Of a stretch of DNA of 59,200 bases, positions 1 through 7,387 are shown one piece after another. The stretch lies in the NCBI GenBank assembly GCA_016466735.1, contig JAAOED010000018.1, positions 1-59,200 on the forward strand, given 5' to 3'. The notes under the pieces are model-generated. The model worked only from the letters and a program-made list of their open reading frames with translations. It ran no database searches and was not told where the DNA came from. The number at the start of each line of letters is the position of its first letter. Position 1 is the first letter of the stretch. Both the position numbers and the translations under genes were made by a program. The stretch comes from Weissella confusa. Its GTDB lineage: Bacteria > Bacillota > Bacilli > Lactobacillales > Lactobacillaceae.

Positions 1-41
1 TTCAGCTTTTGTGACGCTGAAAGTTTTGCTCGTGGCATATA

Positions 42-104
42 AAAAATCCCCTAGAGGTTGACTGGAAGAAATTATATTATTTCTTCCGTCAACCTCTAGG
101 GGAC
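42..104 (-). terminator. Rho-independent terminator of the frameshifted membrane gene
   Basis: A long inverted repeat has arms at about 49-73 and 81-104, each about 24 nt with one bulged base, around a short AT loop. On the minus strand it is followed by a run of six T (positions 42-47 read as A on the plus strand), so it terminates transcription coming leftwards from the gene at 145-494. Confidence 0.8.
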
Positions 105-144
105 TATAACAGCTCACGCTGGTTTTGTATTTTGTTAAATCTCA

Positions 145-494
145 TCATTTAATGGTTTTCACTATATATTTACTAAAACTCCGAGATACGGCCGTCAGAG
201 CTACGATTAATAATAATGCCACTAAATAGTACAACCATATATTTGGAAATGCATTTGGGTGCCAGTTGCTAAAATGAAAATTGTAAAAAAGAGAAAAGCA
301 ATTGGGGTGGAAAACAAGGGGCGTATTGGCAAGCTGTTGACGGCGCTCGCAAGGATGAGTACTATGATGAACCACGGAAATTCGGCGAATAAGTTATCAT
401 GGGTTACTATGTTAATCAGTAATGACATAAGCATAATACCGCTTCCATATCCCAATAATGTTAAAGCCGGTTTATAACGATTGAATTTATGCAT
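145..494 (-). pseudogene. Small multi-TM membrane protein, frameshifted
   Basis: The minus strand starts at ATG 494 after an AAGGGG ribosome site. It encodes MHKFNRYKPALTLL and about three hydrophobic segments, then stops at 222-224 after QIYGCTI. The neighbouring frame carries a natural continuation with a further membrane helix (NIWLYYLVALLLIVALTAV) and a basic tail ending KYIVKTIK at 145. Joining the frames near 235-260 gives a plausible four-helix protein of about 115 residues. I do not recognise the family. The 3' side ends in a good minus-strand terminator, as expected of a real gene. It may be a true inactivating frameshift, a programmed shift or a sequencing error. Confidence 0.6.
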
Positions 495-701
495 ATTTTT
501 TACACCCCTTAAAATTGCCTCTGATAAATCTTGCTAACATATAAACAATGTAACAAACAAAGTGGCGAGAAGTAAGAGGATCGAAGTCTATTTTTTTAAA
601 CAAATATTTTAATTCTGATTAAATCGGCTTCTTTTAGGTAACCAGGTACCGAAAACATGGTTTTTATGTGCGTTTCTGACACAAAAAACATGCCAAACAT
701 A

Positions 702-755
702 TACACATTTAGTAAGCGGGTGTTAGAATAGAATAACAGGGAGAAAGCGCTTACA
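702..755 (+). promoter_or_regulatory. Promoter with CcpA cre-like site for the MFS gene
   Basis: An extended -10 (TGT-TAGAAT, 721-729) has a weak -35 TACACA at 702-707, spacing 16. Just downstream, GAGAAAGCGCTTACA (741-755) matches the CcpA operator consensus (WTGNAANCGNWNNCW) at most positions, including the central CG. A cre at this place between the start site and the gene would block transcription under glucose. Catabolite repression is inferred. Confidence 0.55.
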
Positions 756-769
756 TTTAGGAGGGTGTT

Positions 770-2047
770 ATGACGGGGCAGGTAAAATCAGGGGGATATA
801 ACCGCTGGTTAGTTATTTTTGGGACCGCGCTGGTGCAATTAGGAGTTGGAACATTTTATGCATGGTCCATATTTAATACACCGATTTTGAAAATGTTTGG
901 GGAGTTGTCACTCGACAAGCAAGGAAACGTTGCTGCTGTGCAACCACACCTTGGTTCGGTGTCATTGATATTTTCAATTGGATCGCTAACACTGGCTTTA
1001 TCAACCATTTTTGTTGGTAAACTGGTCAAACGATTTGGCATTCGTCGCGTGACGGTTGCTGCTGGACTAGTGTTCGGACTTTCGGCATTTATTGTGTCGC
1101 GACTTCATTCACCATCGCAATTGTGGCTATACTACATATTCGCTGGCGTCACCCTTGGCGCGGCTGACGGTATCGCCTATATGGCGACTTTATCAAACGC
1201 GATTAAGTGGTTTCCTGAGAAAACAGGCTTTATTTCGGGGATTTCGATTGCGTTTTATGGTCTCGGCTCATTTGTGTTTAAGTATGTAGATTCAGCTTTG
1301 CTAGGGAATGACCTCGTGAACAATTTGCCCCGTGCGCTGATGGGTTGGGGGACATTGGTGACAATTTTAATTTTAGTGGGGTCACTATTTTTGCGTGATG
1401 CACCAGAAACCCAAACGGCTAATACAACGGCCAAGCATCAATTCACAACGTCAGAAATGTTACGCACACCACAGGCGTACCTATTGTTTGTGGCCTTGTT
1501 TACGATTTCATTGAGTGTGTACTTAACGGGAATTGCGGCCAACCTTGGGACTAACTTGGCCGGTCTATCAATTGAACGTGCGACAACGGTTGTTGCATTG
1601 ATTGCTATTGCCAATACGTTTGGTCGATTTGTGATTGGGTCACTGTCTGACCGATTGGGTCGCAAGCCGATGCTGATTTTAACTTATAGTGCGACACTGG
1701 TTGCGGTATTGGTCTTGACGTTGAGTCAGCATCTGGCTGCACCGGTCTTTTATGGCATGATGATGATGGTTGGTTTCTTTTTTGGTGGCACAATTACAGT
1801 GTTCCCATCGTTGGTTGGGGATTACTTTGGCTTGAAAAATCATAGTCAGAATTACGCGTTAATTTATCAAGGGTTCGGATTTGGTAGTCTGGCAGGAGCA
1901 ATTATTTTGTCGCTGGCCGGCGGGAATTTGACTGTTGTTTTGTATGTTTACATTATGTTGTTAATTTTGTCATTGGCCATTTGGTTCATGATTAGGGTAC
2001 CTAAGAATTCGAAGACGGCAGCTAATCCTGAGACTGTAAAGGCGTAG
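770..2047 (+). CDS. MFS transporter, oxalate/formate antiporter-like (OFA family)
   Basis: This is a 425-residue integral membrane protein with about 12 predicted helices. The N-terminal GVGTFYAWSIF stretch and the SDRLGRKPM loop (about residues 288-297) are typical of the OFA subgroup of the major facilitator superfamily, which exchanges small carboxylates such as oxalate/formate; YhjX-type pyruvate-linked carriers also belong here. The start is supported by the ribosome site AGGAGGG at 760-766. It is monocistronic, with its own promoter, a cre-like site and a terminator. The actual substrate cannot be read from sequence; a carboxylate is likely. Confidence 0.75.
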   Translation: MTGQVKSGGYNRWLVIFGTALVQLGVGTFYAWSIFNTPILKMFGELSLDKQGNVAAVQPHLGSVSLIFSIGSLTLALSTIFVGKLVKRFGIRRVTVAAGLVFGLSAFIVSRLHSPSQLWLYYIFAGVTLGAADGIAYMATLSNAIKWFPEKTGFISGISIAFYGLGSFVFKYVDSALLGNDLVNNLPRALMGWGTLVTILILVGSLFLRDAPETQTANTTAKHQFTTSEMLRTPQAYLLFVALFTISLSVYLTGIAANLGTNLAGLSIERATTVVALIAIANTFGRFVIGSLSDRLGRKPMLILTYSATLVAVLVLTLSQHLAAPVFYGMMMMVGFFFGGTITVFPSLVGDYFGLKNHSQNYALIYQGFGFGSLAGAIILSLAGGNLTVVLYVYIMLLILSLAIWFMIRVPKNSKTAANPETVKA

Positions 2048-2054
2048 ATGACGT

Positions 2055-2086
2055 AAGTGACTGGTAATTGCTGGTCACTTTTTTTG
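2055..2086 (+). terminator. Rho-independent terminator
   Basis: Arms AAGTGACTGG (2055-2064) and CTGGTCACTT (2071-2080) form a hairpin followed by a T run to 2085. It closes the MFS transcription unit. Confidence 0.75.
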
Positions 2087-2188
2087 TTTTACGGCAGAAA
2101 TCAAAAGTGATTTTATGTGAATTTTAACTTCTGTTTTATCAACGGTTTTTCTTGTGATATGTTAGTGGCATAAAAGAATGGGGGTATT

Positions 2189-3151
2189 ATGATGACGTTA
2201 AATTGGGGGATTATTGGAACGGGTACAATTGCAAATGAAATGGCGGCTGCCTTAATGGCACACGACCATCCAGCAACTGCAGTAACTGCACGCAATCAGG
2301 AGAAGTTGGCGCAGTTTGCTGACAAGTATCAAATTCCAACGACTTATGGCACAGTGGCAGAATTACTGGCAGATGATAATATTGATGCGGTTTATATTGC
2401 GACACCGCATAACACGCATTTTGAATTCATCAAACAAGCTTTCGAACACGGCAAGCATGTCTTGGCCGAAAAGGCAATTACGGTGTCATACGAAGAGTAT
2501 GCGATTGTTCAAAAACTTGCTGAGGAAAAGGGACTAGTTTTGATGGAAGCTATGACACCAGTTCATATGCCACTAATCAAGCGCCTGCGCAATTCGGTCG
2601 AGAACGGGGCACTCGGGCAAATTAAAATGATCAACACAACCTTTGGCAGCCATAAGCCATATGATCCAACGAATCGTTTCTTCAATCCAGACTTGGCAGG
2701 TGGGGCCTTGTTGGACATTGGTGGATACGCCACTCAATCAACCTTATACTTTATGACAAGTGCACCTAACGTTGTAAAATCAGCGATGGTACCATTTGAA
2801 ACTGGCGTGGATGAACAGTCGGTGACCTTGTTGGTTAACCAAGATAATGAAATGGCAACGATTACTAACTCAATGCAAGCTAAGCAACCGAAGGCAGTGA
2901 CGATTTCTGGTACAAAGGGATACTTCCGTATTATGGACTTTCCACGTGCCGATTCTGCCCAGTGGTATCACACTGAGACAGGTGAGATGGAGACAATTAC
3001 GCTTGGTAACACCGCGGACGCTTTATGGTATGAAATTGTCGATTTTGAAGCCGCTGTTGATGACGATGCGATTGCCAAGCATTTCGCAACATTAACTGAG
3101 ACGCAATTCCAAGTATTAGCCAAGATTCAGCAGGAGTGGCAAGGCGCATAA
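2189..3151 (+). CDS. Gfo/Idh/MocA family NAD(P)-dependent oxidoreductase
   Basis: The 320-residue protein begins with a Rossmann dinucleotide motif (GIIGTGTIANEM, residues 7-18). It follows the family order: NAD(P) domain to about residue 120, then an alpha/beta substrate domain. The family's EKP catalytic-lysine motif appears as EKA (HVLAEKAITVS, residues about 90-100). GGALLDIGGYATQS matches the conserved substrate-domain GGALLDIG. The closest type is the dihydrodiol dehydrogenase-like sugar oxidoreductases. Two ATGs (2189, 2192) follow the GGGGG ribosome site at 2180-2184; the second has the better spacing. It stands alone and its substrate is unknown. Confidence 0.8.
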   Translation: MMTLNWGIIGTGTIANEMAAALMAHDHPATAVTARNQEKLAQFADKYQIPTTYGTVAELLADDNIDAVYIATPHNTHFEFIKQAFEHGKHVLAEKAITVSYEEYAIVQKLAEEKGLVLMEAMTPVHMPLIKRLRNSVENGALGQIKMINTTFGSHKPYDPTNRFFNPDLAGGALLDIGGYATQSTLYFMTSAPNVVKSAMVPFETGVDEQSVTLLVNQDNEMATITNSMQAKQPKAVTISGTKGYFRIMDFPRADSAQWYHTETGEMETITLGNTADALWYEIVDFEAAVDDDAIAKHFATLTETQFQVLAKIQQEWQGA

Positions 3152-3157
3152 TACAAA

Positions 3158-3207
3158 ATAAGTAAAGAACCCGTCAGCACTTTTACGCTGACGGGTTCTT
3201 TACTTAT
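3158..3207. terminator. Bidirectional terminator between convergent genes
   Basis: Perfect 21-bp arms (3158-3178 and 3187-3207) flank an 8-nt loop. The arms carry A-rich and T-rich ends, so it can act in both directions. The right arm contains the TAA stop of the minus-strand transporter (3204-3206). Confidence 0.9.
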
Positions 3208-4169
3208 GAATAGTCTCTTTTACGAAGGCGCCAGTTGCCGGCCAAATTGATACCGGTGATACCGAATAGCATAATAGCTAAACCGGTTAGCTGGAGATGG
3301 TTTGGCAAGGCGTGCCCGAGAAATACCAAGCCTAACAAGACAGTGAAAATAACCTCAAATGATTGCGTTGCTTCAACTGTTGCTAAGGTTTCCATATTTC
3401 GGGATGCCATGGCTGTTGCTTGGAAAAACAGCACCGTGGCGATAACACCGGACGACAACGCTACACTGAATGTGCTTACTAGCGTGCCTTGACTAGGCAA
3501 ACCAGTTTGCAAATACCCGATAATGCTCAGGACAATGAAGGTTGGATAGGTGGCGATTAGCATGCCAAAAACTTTTTCCAGGCCATTGAAGGTTGGATAC
3601 CGGTTACCGATTTGGCGATTACCCAGTGGATAACATACCGCCGCAATAATGATGGCAACAATGGCAAACCAAAACATCGGGGTAACCTGGCTGAAGCCGT
3701 TGGTTTGGACCGTTGTGAGGCCAATCCCAAGTAAGATGACGACCATCCATTTGATTTTGTTGCCCGGAATTTTAAGGCGGTGCTTATGGCCCGAATTGTC
3801 TGTGACGGTCATCAATGGCGTGGTCAATACACCAAAAACGATGGTGAGTTGCCAGAGACTTGAAACGAGCCATCCAGGCAGGAACTGCGCTGACCAGGTG
3901 AGGGGAACGTAGAAAAGCACAAAACAAACGTTGCTCCAAATAAACCAGTAACTCGGTGCCGCTTTCATGCTAGTCCAAACCTGCCTGAAATCAGATTTTA
4001 GTTGTGGTACGCGACCTAGCAACATAATCATGGGCAACATCCATAAATAACGCAAGGTGGCGACCCATATCCAATAACCTGAATCAGATAGATTAACCTC
4101 ATTTAACAAAAAAGTCAGCGAAAAAAATAGGGCCGCTAAGATACCCAGCAAAATTGCTTTGATTGCCAT
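3204..4169 (-). CDS. DMT superfamily multidrug-resistance-type exporter (EmrE-like)
   Basis: The protein has 321 residues with about ten hydrophobic helices in two homologous halves, the layout of the drug/metabolite transporter superfamily. The overall sequence (RYLWMLPMIMLL, SSLWQLTIVFG, YPLGNRQIG) resembles the 'multidrug resistance efflux transporter' subgroup. Its start lies 9 nt downstream of the XRE-cupin gene, so the two form an operon in which the upstream gene probably controls expression. The cargo is unknown; a metabolite or a toxic amphiphile are both possible. Confidence 0.7.
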   Translation of the reverse strand: MAIKAILLGILAALFFSLTFLLNEVNLSDSGYWIWVATLRYLWMLPMIMLLGRVPQLKSDFRQVWTSMKAAPSYWFIWSNVCFVLFYVPLTWSAQFLPGWLVSSLWQLTIVFGVLTTPLMTVTDNSGHKHRLKIPGNKIKWMVVILLGIGLTTVQTNGFSQVTPMFWFAIVAIIIAAVCYPLGNRQIGNRYPTFNGLEKVFGMLIATYPTFIVLSIIGYLQTGLPSQGTLVSTFSVALSSGVIATVLFFQATAMASRNMETLATVEATQSFEVIFTVLLGLVFLGHALPNHLQLTGLAIMLFGITGINLAGNWRLRKRDYS

Positions 4170-4178
4170 AATGACCTC

Positions 4179-4727
4179 CTAACGATCGTATATCATGAGA
4201 CTGATGAACGATGCTTCTTCCATTGCGTCGTTACGATAAACGTGTGGAAAGGCACCGTTGAATTTTGCTAAACTGCCAGCTGGAATAACATACGATTGGC
4301 CGTTAATCGCCATTGTTAGTGTGCCGGTTTTTACCAGTAGTACTTCAACAGTCCCTGGGACATGGGCTGCAGACTCACGCTCAGTTAGCGAAGATAAGTT
4401 GAGGTCAAAGACTTCAAATTTGGTATTTGCTAAGGTACTGAAAATTGATTGGACCTTCACTCCTGGATTGTCACTAGGAATATCATGAAAATCAGCGGGA
4501 GTAGCCAGCTCAAAATCAACTGTATCGGTTGCGAAAAAATAGTTGATGGGCACGGCCAGCCCACTTGATATTTTCCACAACGTATCAATGGATGGGGATG
4601 TCGTATGACGTTCAATGTTGTTTAGCGATGCGGCGCTAACGCCGGTTAACTCGCTGGTTTCTTGTAGGGTTAATTGCCGTTGTTGGCGAATTTCTTTTAG
4701 CCGGTTTCCCACGATATCTGTAATCAT
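4179..4727 (-). CDS. XRE family regulator with C-terminal cupin domain
   Basis: Residues about 8-65 form a Cro/CI helix-turn-helix (LKEIRQQRQLTLQETSELTG, then SLNNIERHTTSPSIDTLWKI). Residues about 100-182 form a small cupin barrel (HVPGTVEVLLVKTG, YVIPAGSLAKFNGAFPHVYRN). XRE-cupin proteins are one-component sensors that bind a small ligand and regulate the adjacent transporter or catabolic gene. Here the adjacent gene is the EmrE-like exporter, 9 nt downstream. The start ATG at 4727 follows AAGGAG. The AT-rich region at about 4741-4775 (TATAGTAAATATTATCTAATATATTA on the opposite strand, imperfectly symmetric) is a likely autoregulatory operator. Confidence 0.85.
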   Translation of the reverse strand: MITDIVGNRLKEIRQQRQLTLQETSELTGVSAASLNNIERHTTSPSIDTLWKISSGLAVPINYFFATDTVDFELATPADFHDIPSDNPGVKVQSIFSTLANTKFEVFDLNLSSLTERESAAHVPGTVEVLLVKTGTLTMAINGQSYVIPAGSLAKFNGAFPHVYRNDAMEEASFISLMIYDR

Positions 4728-4938
4728 AAACGCTCCTTTTTAATATATTAGATAATATTTACTATACTAAACAAAGTGTGGGTGTCAATAATTCTTTGCA
4801 TTTTAAATCGCATTTTGAATTGTTTACTCGTTGAAATTTTGAGAAAAATCACCAATTTTCGTGTGTTACGCTACTATTTGTAGGCATTGATAGGTTGGTC
4901 GTGTCTCACTATGATTATGAATGAAAGGAGGGATATGT

Positions 4939-5550
4939 ATGCAATCAAGAAATAGAACACGGAAGCTTGTCCTAATCGCGTTATTTACTGCAATTATTCT
5001 GATTCAATCTATGGTTCCTATGCTGGGCTTACTGCCGCTGGGGGCTTTTGCGGTTGGGCTATCGGTTCAAATTATTGGTGTGACAGTAGCAATTGGTGCA
5101 ATCGTTTTAGGCCCTGGTGCAGGTGCCTTTTTGGGCTTCGTCTGGGGGGCGTATGCCTTGTGGGATGCTTGGACGAGCGTGCCGTCAATCGGAGCTTTGA
5201 TGTTCCGTAATCCACTGACGGCTTTAGTACCGCGAATTTTAGTCGGATTAATCATTGGTTACTTGTATTGGCATTGGGTCAAAGGTCAAGCGCGCCAAAA
5301 CAAAACTATACCGTTATTTATACTTGGTGGTTTGGCTGCATTTATTAATACGGCGTTTGTTTTGATTTTTACTTGGCTAGGTTTCAATGTCATGAACACC
5401 ACCTTTACAGGTATTCCAGATAACCACTTATTAAGCTGGTTAATTTTGTCAGTCGCAGGAGTGAACGGTATAGTCGAAATTATTGTGTCCGCAATTTTAG
5501 TGGCATTGATTGCGACGCCAGTCGTGGCTTATGTTAACCGTTTGCATTAA
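4939..5550 (+). CDS. ECF transporter S-component
   Basis: This 203-residue, six-helix protein has the short Arg/Lys-rich N-terminus followed by [15 protein letters not shown], which is typical of energy-coupling-factor substrate-binding subunits. [13 protein letters not shown] and the [14 protein letters not shown] segment resemble the pantothenate-type (PanT-like) group. The S-component binds a vitamin or similar solute and uses a shared EcfAA'T module, which is not in this window. An earlier in-frame ATG (4921) lies inside the region of the AAAGGAGGG ribosome site (4924-4932), so 4939 is taken as the start. It probably forms an operon with the two small membrane genes downstream. I saw no recognisable riboswitch in the 190 nt upstream. 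Confidence 0.75.
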   Translation: MQSRNRTRKLVLIALFTAIILIQSMVPMLGLLPLGAFAVGLSVQIIGVTVAIGAIVLGPGAGAFLGFVWGAYALWDAWTSVPSIGALMFRNPLTALVPRILVGLIIGYLYWHWVKGQARQNKTIPLFILGGLAAFINTAFVLIFTWLGFNVMNTTFTGIPDNHLLSWLILSVAGVNGIVEIIVSAILVALIATPVVAYVNRLH

Positions 5551-5589
5551 TTTTAAGGTTGTGTGAGTTGATGAGGGGGACGAGTTGTA

Positions 5590-5994
5590 TTGGTTTATAT
5601 TTATCTACTTTTAGTTGAACTATTTTATGTCGTGTTAGCGCAGGATGTTTCGCCACATTCGAATTTTACGTTGGTAGGCGTTGTATTCGGGATTATGTCA
5701 GCTATCGTTGTTACATTTTGGGTGATTAAGTTTTTTGTTGCACTGTTTAAAGGGTTCGAAAATGCCAAGTGGCGACAGGATGATCATCTATTTGAAGTTG
5801 GGTTCAAAAGCGGGATTAAACCTAGTATTGTATTTGATGTAACGATGTTAGTAATCGCAGTTGTTGTATTATTAGGAAGTTTATTTATCCCAGGCAATGG
5901 CCTGTTTTGGCCAACAATCGGTTTAGCGGTAATCGGTGGATTGTTAATCCATAAACGGTTGAAGAGAAACTATGGCACAGGAGTTAAGGAATAA
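5590..5994 (+). CDS. Small membrane protein, DUF3899-like
   Basis: The protein has 134 residues and about four hydrophobic segments (near 2-17, 25-50, 80-100 and 105-122). A charged loop (KGFENAKWRQDDHLFEVGFKSG is its core, about residues 54-75) sits between helices 2 and 3. It ends with a basic tail. The general layout resembles DUF3899 proteins of lactobacilli, but I am not certain of the family. The start is TTG at 5590, supported by GAGGGGG about 10 nt upstream. It lies between the ECF S-component and a 55-aa gene that begins one base after its stop, so it is probably cotranscribed with both. Confidence 0.6.
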   Translation: MVYIYLLLVELFYVVLAQDVSPHSNFTLVGVVFGIMSAIVVTFWVIKFFVALFKGFENAKWRQDDHLFEVGFKSGIKPSIVFDVTMLVIAVVVLLGSLFIPGNGLFWPTIGLAVIGGLLIHKRLKRNYGTGVKE

Positions 5995-6162
5995 ATGAGA
6001 CGAATTATCAAACTGCTTACCGACCCGTTGTTTTGGGTGTGGTTAGTTTCCATGGGTGAAATGGTATGGTCGGTTTGGATTCATTTGTATGGCCCTGGTA
6101 TGAGTTTGCTTTGGCTGGGATTGAATTTAGCGACGATTTTTGAAATTATGACAAAACATTAA
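5995..6162 (+). CDS. 55-residue membrane-associated hypothetical protein
   Basis: The ATG at 5995 directly follows the stop codon of the previous gene (TAAATG), with AGGAG 14-18 nt upstream, so translation is probably coupled. The product starts MRRIIKLLTDPLFWVWL and ends LATIFEIMTKH. It has two short hydrophobic, Trp-rich segments separated by HLYGPGMS. The reading frame ends 2 nt before a strong terminator, which supports it as the last gene of the unit. No family recognised. Confidence 0.55.
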   Translation: MRRIIKLLTDPLFWVWLVSMGEMVWSVWIHLYGPGMSLLWLGLNLATIFEIMTKH

Positions 6163-6164
6163 GC

Positions 6165-6208
6165 AAAAAAACAGCGTAAACGCCCTATGGGAGTTACGCT
6201 GTTTTTTT
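6165..6208 (+). terminator. Rho-independent terminator
   Basis: Arms AAAAAAACAGCGTAA (6165-6179) and TTACGCTGTTTTTTT (6194-6208) are perfectly complementary and end in a T run. It terminates the ECF S-component unit. Confidence 0.9.
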
Positions 6209-6257
6209 ATACATCAGTTTTCTTACATTGCCCGGTTATTCGAATTTAAGAATTAAT

Positions 6258-6316
6258 TTGACAATTTATAAGTATCTGGAGTAATGTATATATTACAAAA
6301 GGAATTTATATATTAC
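6258..6316 (+). promoter_or_regulatory. Promoter and likely self-operator of the XRE-DUF3278 pair
   Basis: TTGACA (6258-6263) is followed after 18 nt by TAATGT (6282-6287). The near-palindrome GTAATGTATATATTAC (6281-6296) covers the -10. A second copy of its half, TTTATATATTAC (6305-6316), lies downstream. Repeated operators at the -10 of a small Cro-like regulator suggest autorepression. Confidence 0.65.
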
Positions 6317-6336
6317 CTTTCTTCGGAGGAATGTAT

Positions 6337-6531
6337 ATGGAAAATAAAGTGAAAGCAGTTCGTGTTGCGACTGGCATATCACAAAAAGAGTTGGCAGCGA
6401 CAGTTGGCGTTACGCGACAGACTTTAAGTTTGATTGAAAAAGGGGCGTATAATCCGACATTAAAATTGGCCGTTGGGATTGCTAAAGCGCTGAATACAAC
6501 GTTGGATGCACTGTTTTGGATTGAGGGGTAG
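6337..6531 (+). CDS. Small XRE family transcriptional regulator
   Basis: This 64-residue protein is almost entirely a Cro/CI helix-turn-helix (ISQKELAATVGVTRQTLSLIE, from about residue 14, followed by YNPTLKLAVGIAKALNTTLD). It belongs to the YozG/YvaO-like short regulators usually encoded next to a DUF3278 or similar membrane protein. An in-frame ATG at 6331 is one base from the GGAGG (6325-6329); the ATG at 6337 has proper spacing and is chosen. The DUF3278 gene follows after 5 nt. Confidence 0.85.
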   Translation: MENKVKAVRVATGISQKELAATVGVTRQTLSLIEKGAYNPTLKLAVGIAKALNTTLDALFWIEG

Positions 6532-6536
6532 GAATA

Positions 6537-7031
6537 ATGTGGGAATCAGTTGAAAAGAAAATGGTTATGTGGGCGGCGTCTTCTGCCGTTGATCTTGATG
6601 AATATCAAGAAAAAGAAGTATATCGCGTGTTGGCGATTAGTAATGTGGTGCAGTACATTGTTGGCTTTCTAATCCTGTTGGCTGGCTACGTTGTGATGTA
6701 TGTAGTTGACCACAACATCGGACTTGGCTTGCAAATTGCGGGTGGTGTTTTTGTACTGACCGGTAGTTTGATAGCCCAATCATTGCGAAAAAAGGGGCGG
6801 GTTAGTCAGGATGTTTATTCTGAAACTGAGTACATCGTAGCTAAGCGACGCATTCAAAAGAAGACGTTGATGGCACTTGCTGAAGAAATCGTGCTCATGC
6901 CAGTTATTTTGACGATTGTGATGTATAACGAGACGTTAGCATATAAGGTTTACTTTGGTGTGTTCTTCATTGCTCTGTTTATACCGACGATGTATTTCTT
7001 TTGGTTAAATCAAATTAATAAAGAATATTAG
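6537..7031 (+). CDS. DUF3278 family membrane protein
   Basis: The protein has 164 residues and four predicted helices: two near residues 38-58 and 64-82, and two near 113-128 and 137-155. A long basic cytosolic loop (SLRKKGRVSQDVYSE, then IVAKRRIQKK) separates the pairs. DUF3278 proteins occur with small XRE regulators in many lactobacilli; their function is not established. It starts 5 nt after the XRE gene (GGGGTAGGAATAATG) and ends the operon at a terminator. Confidence 0.8.
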   Translation: MWESVEKKMVMWAASSAVDLDEYQEKEVYRVLAISNVVQYIVGFLILLAGYVVMYVVDHNIGLGLQIAGGVFVLTGSLIAQSLRKKGRVSQDVYSETEYIVAKRRIQKKTLMALAEEIVLMPVILTIVMYNETLAYKVYFGVFFIALFIPTMYFFWLNQINKEY

Positions 7032-7033
7032 TG

Positions 7034-7072
7034 AAAAGCGTGCTCCTGGACAGTGTTTGGGGGCGCTTTTTT
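7034..7072 (+). terminator. Rho-independent terminator
   Basis: AAAAGCG (7034-7040) pairs with CGCTTTT (7064-7070), with further pairing of TGCTCC and GGGGG inside, ending in a T6 run. It closes the XRE-DUF3278 unit. Confidence 0.75.
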
Positions 7073-7095
7073 CAGTTGTTGCCCGAAAGTCGGGG

Positions 7096-7124
7096 TTGAC
7101 GAATAAAAAATAAGCAAGTATAGT
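7096..7124 (+). promoter_or_regulatory. Promoter of the aro operon
   Basis: TTGACG (7096-7101), a 17-nt spacer and TATAGT (7119-7124) make a near-consensus sigma-A promoter. Transcription would start near 7131, 33 nt before the leader peptide ATG and about 275 nt before aroA. Confidence 0.85.
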
Positions 7125-7163
7125 TTGTTTTGTTAATAAATTATGAGAAACGGGTGAAAGATT

Positions 7164-7214
7164 ATGTCATTTAATAACTCACAATTTAATAATGCTTATT
7201 ACTTCTATTTCTAA
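7164..7214 (+). CDS. Aromatic leader peptide of the aro operon
   Basis: A 16-codon reading frame encodes MSFNNSQFNNAYYFYF and a TAA stop. Seven of 16 residues are Phe or Tyr, and the last five are Tyr-Tyr-Phe-Tyr-Phe. A purine-rich AGAAACGGGTG lies upstream of the ATG as a moderate ribosome site. It sits 40 nt after the promoter and before a set of alternative hairpins and a terminator that precedes aroA and tyrA. By analogy with pheA/trp/his leaders, stalling of the leading ribosome at the Tyr/Phe codons would report shortage of these amino acids. The reading frame is seen directly; the regulatory role is inferred. Confidence 0.8.
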   Translation: MSFNNSQFNNAYYFYF

Positions 7215-7387
7215 TCATCGTGATTAATGTGCCGGGCACGTCGATCACGACGTGCCCGAAATAGAAGCATTTTCTATTGCGAATCGGGCGAAATCATCAA
7301 AGCGCTTGATTTGAAATAGAAAAAATATGACCAGCTGGATATTTTTCTAAACGAATCGGTGCTTTCATGGCGCTCGATTCGTTTTTT
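7191..7387 (+). promoter_or_regulatory. Transcription attenuator with alternative hairpins before aroA
   Basis: The Tyr/Phe codon stretch CTTCTATTTC (7202-7211) is perfectly complementary to GAAATAGAAG (7258-7267), with AATG (7191-7194) adding pairs to CATT (7268-7271). Between them lies a 10-bp GC-rich hairpin (7234-7243 with 7248-7257, loop ATCA). GAAATAGAAG can instead pair locally (AATAGAA 7260-7266 with TTCTATT 7272-7278), closed by GCCCGA (7254-7259) with TCGGGC (7284-7289), which destroys the GC hairpin. A second GAAATAGAAA copy (7313-7322) can also take TTTCTATT (7271-7278). The competing pairings are visible in the sequence; which state terminates is inferred. Confidence 0.7.
7351..7387 (+). 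terminator. Attenuator terminator upstream of aroA
   Basis: ACGAATCGGTGC (7351-7362) pairs with GCGCTCGATTCGT (7370-7382) with one bulged T, and T6 follows (7382-7387). It ends 8 nt before the aroA ribosome site, between the operon promoter and its first gene, so it must be conditional. CGAATCGG of the left arm is also present at 7280-7287 and could pair alternatively with the right arm. Confidence 0.85.

Noticed and set aside
1-42. Possible 3' end of a plus-strand gene, last codons FSFCDAESFARGI then TAA.
   Set aside because: Only 13 codons are in the window and no family can be read; the hairpin that follows has its T run on the minus strand, so it is better explained by the gene at 145-494.
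4728-4938. Riboswitch before the ECF S-component.
   Set aside because: No TPP, FMN, preQ1, THF or cobalamin core motif could be read; only AT-rich intergenic sequence.
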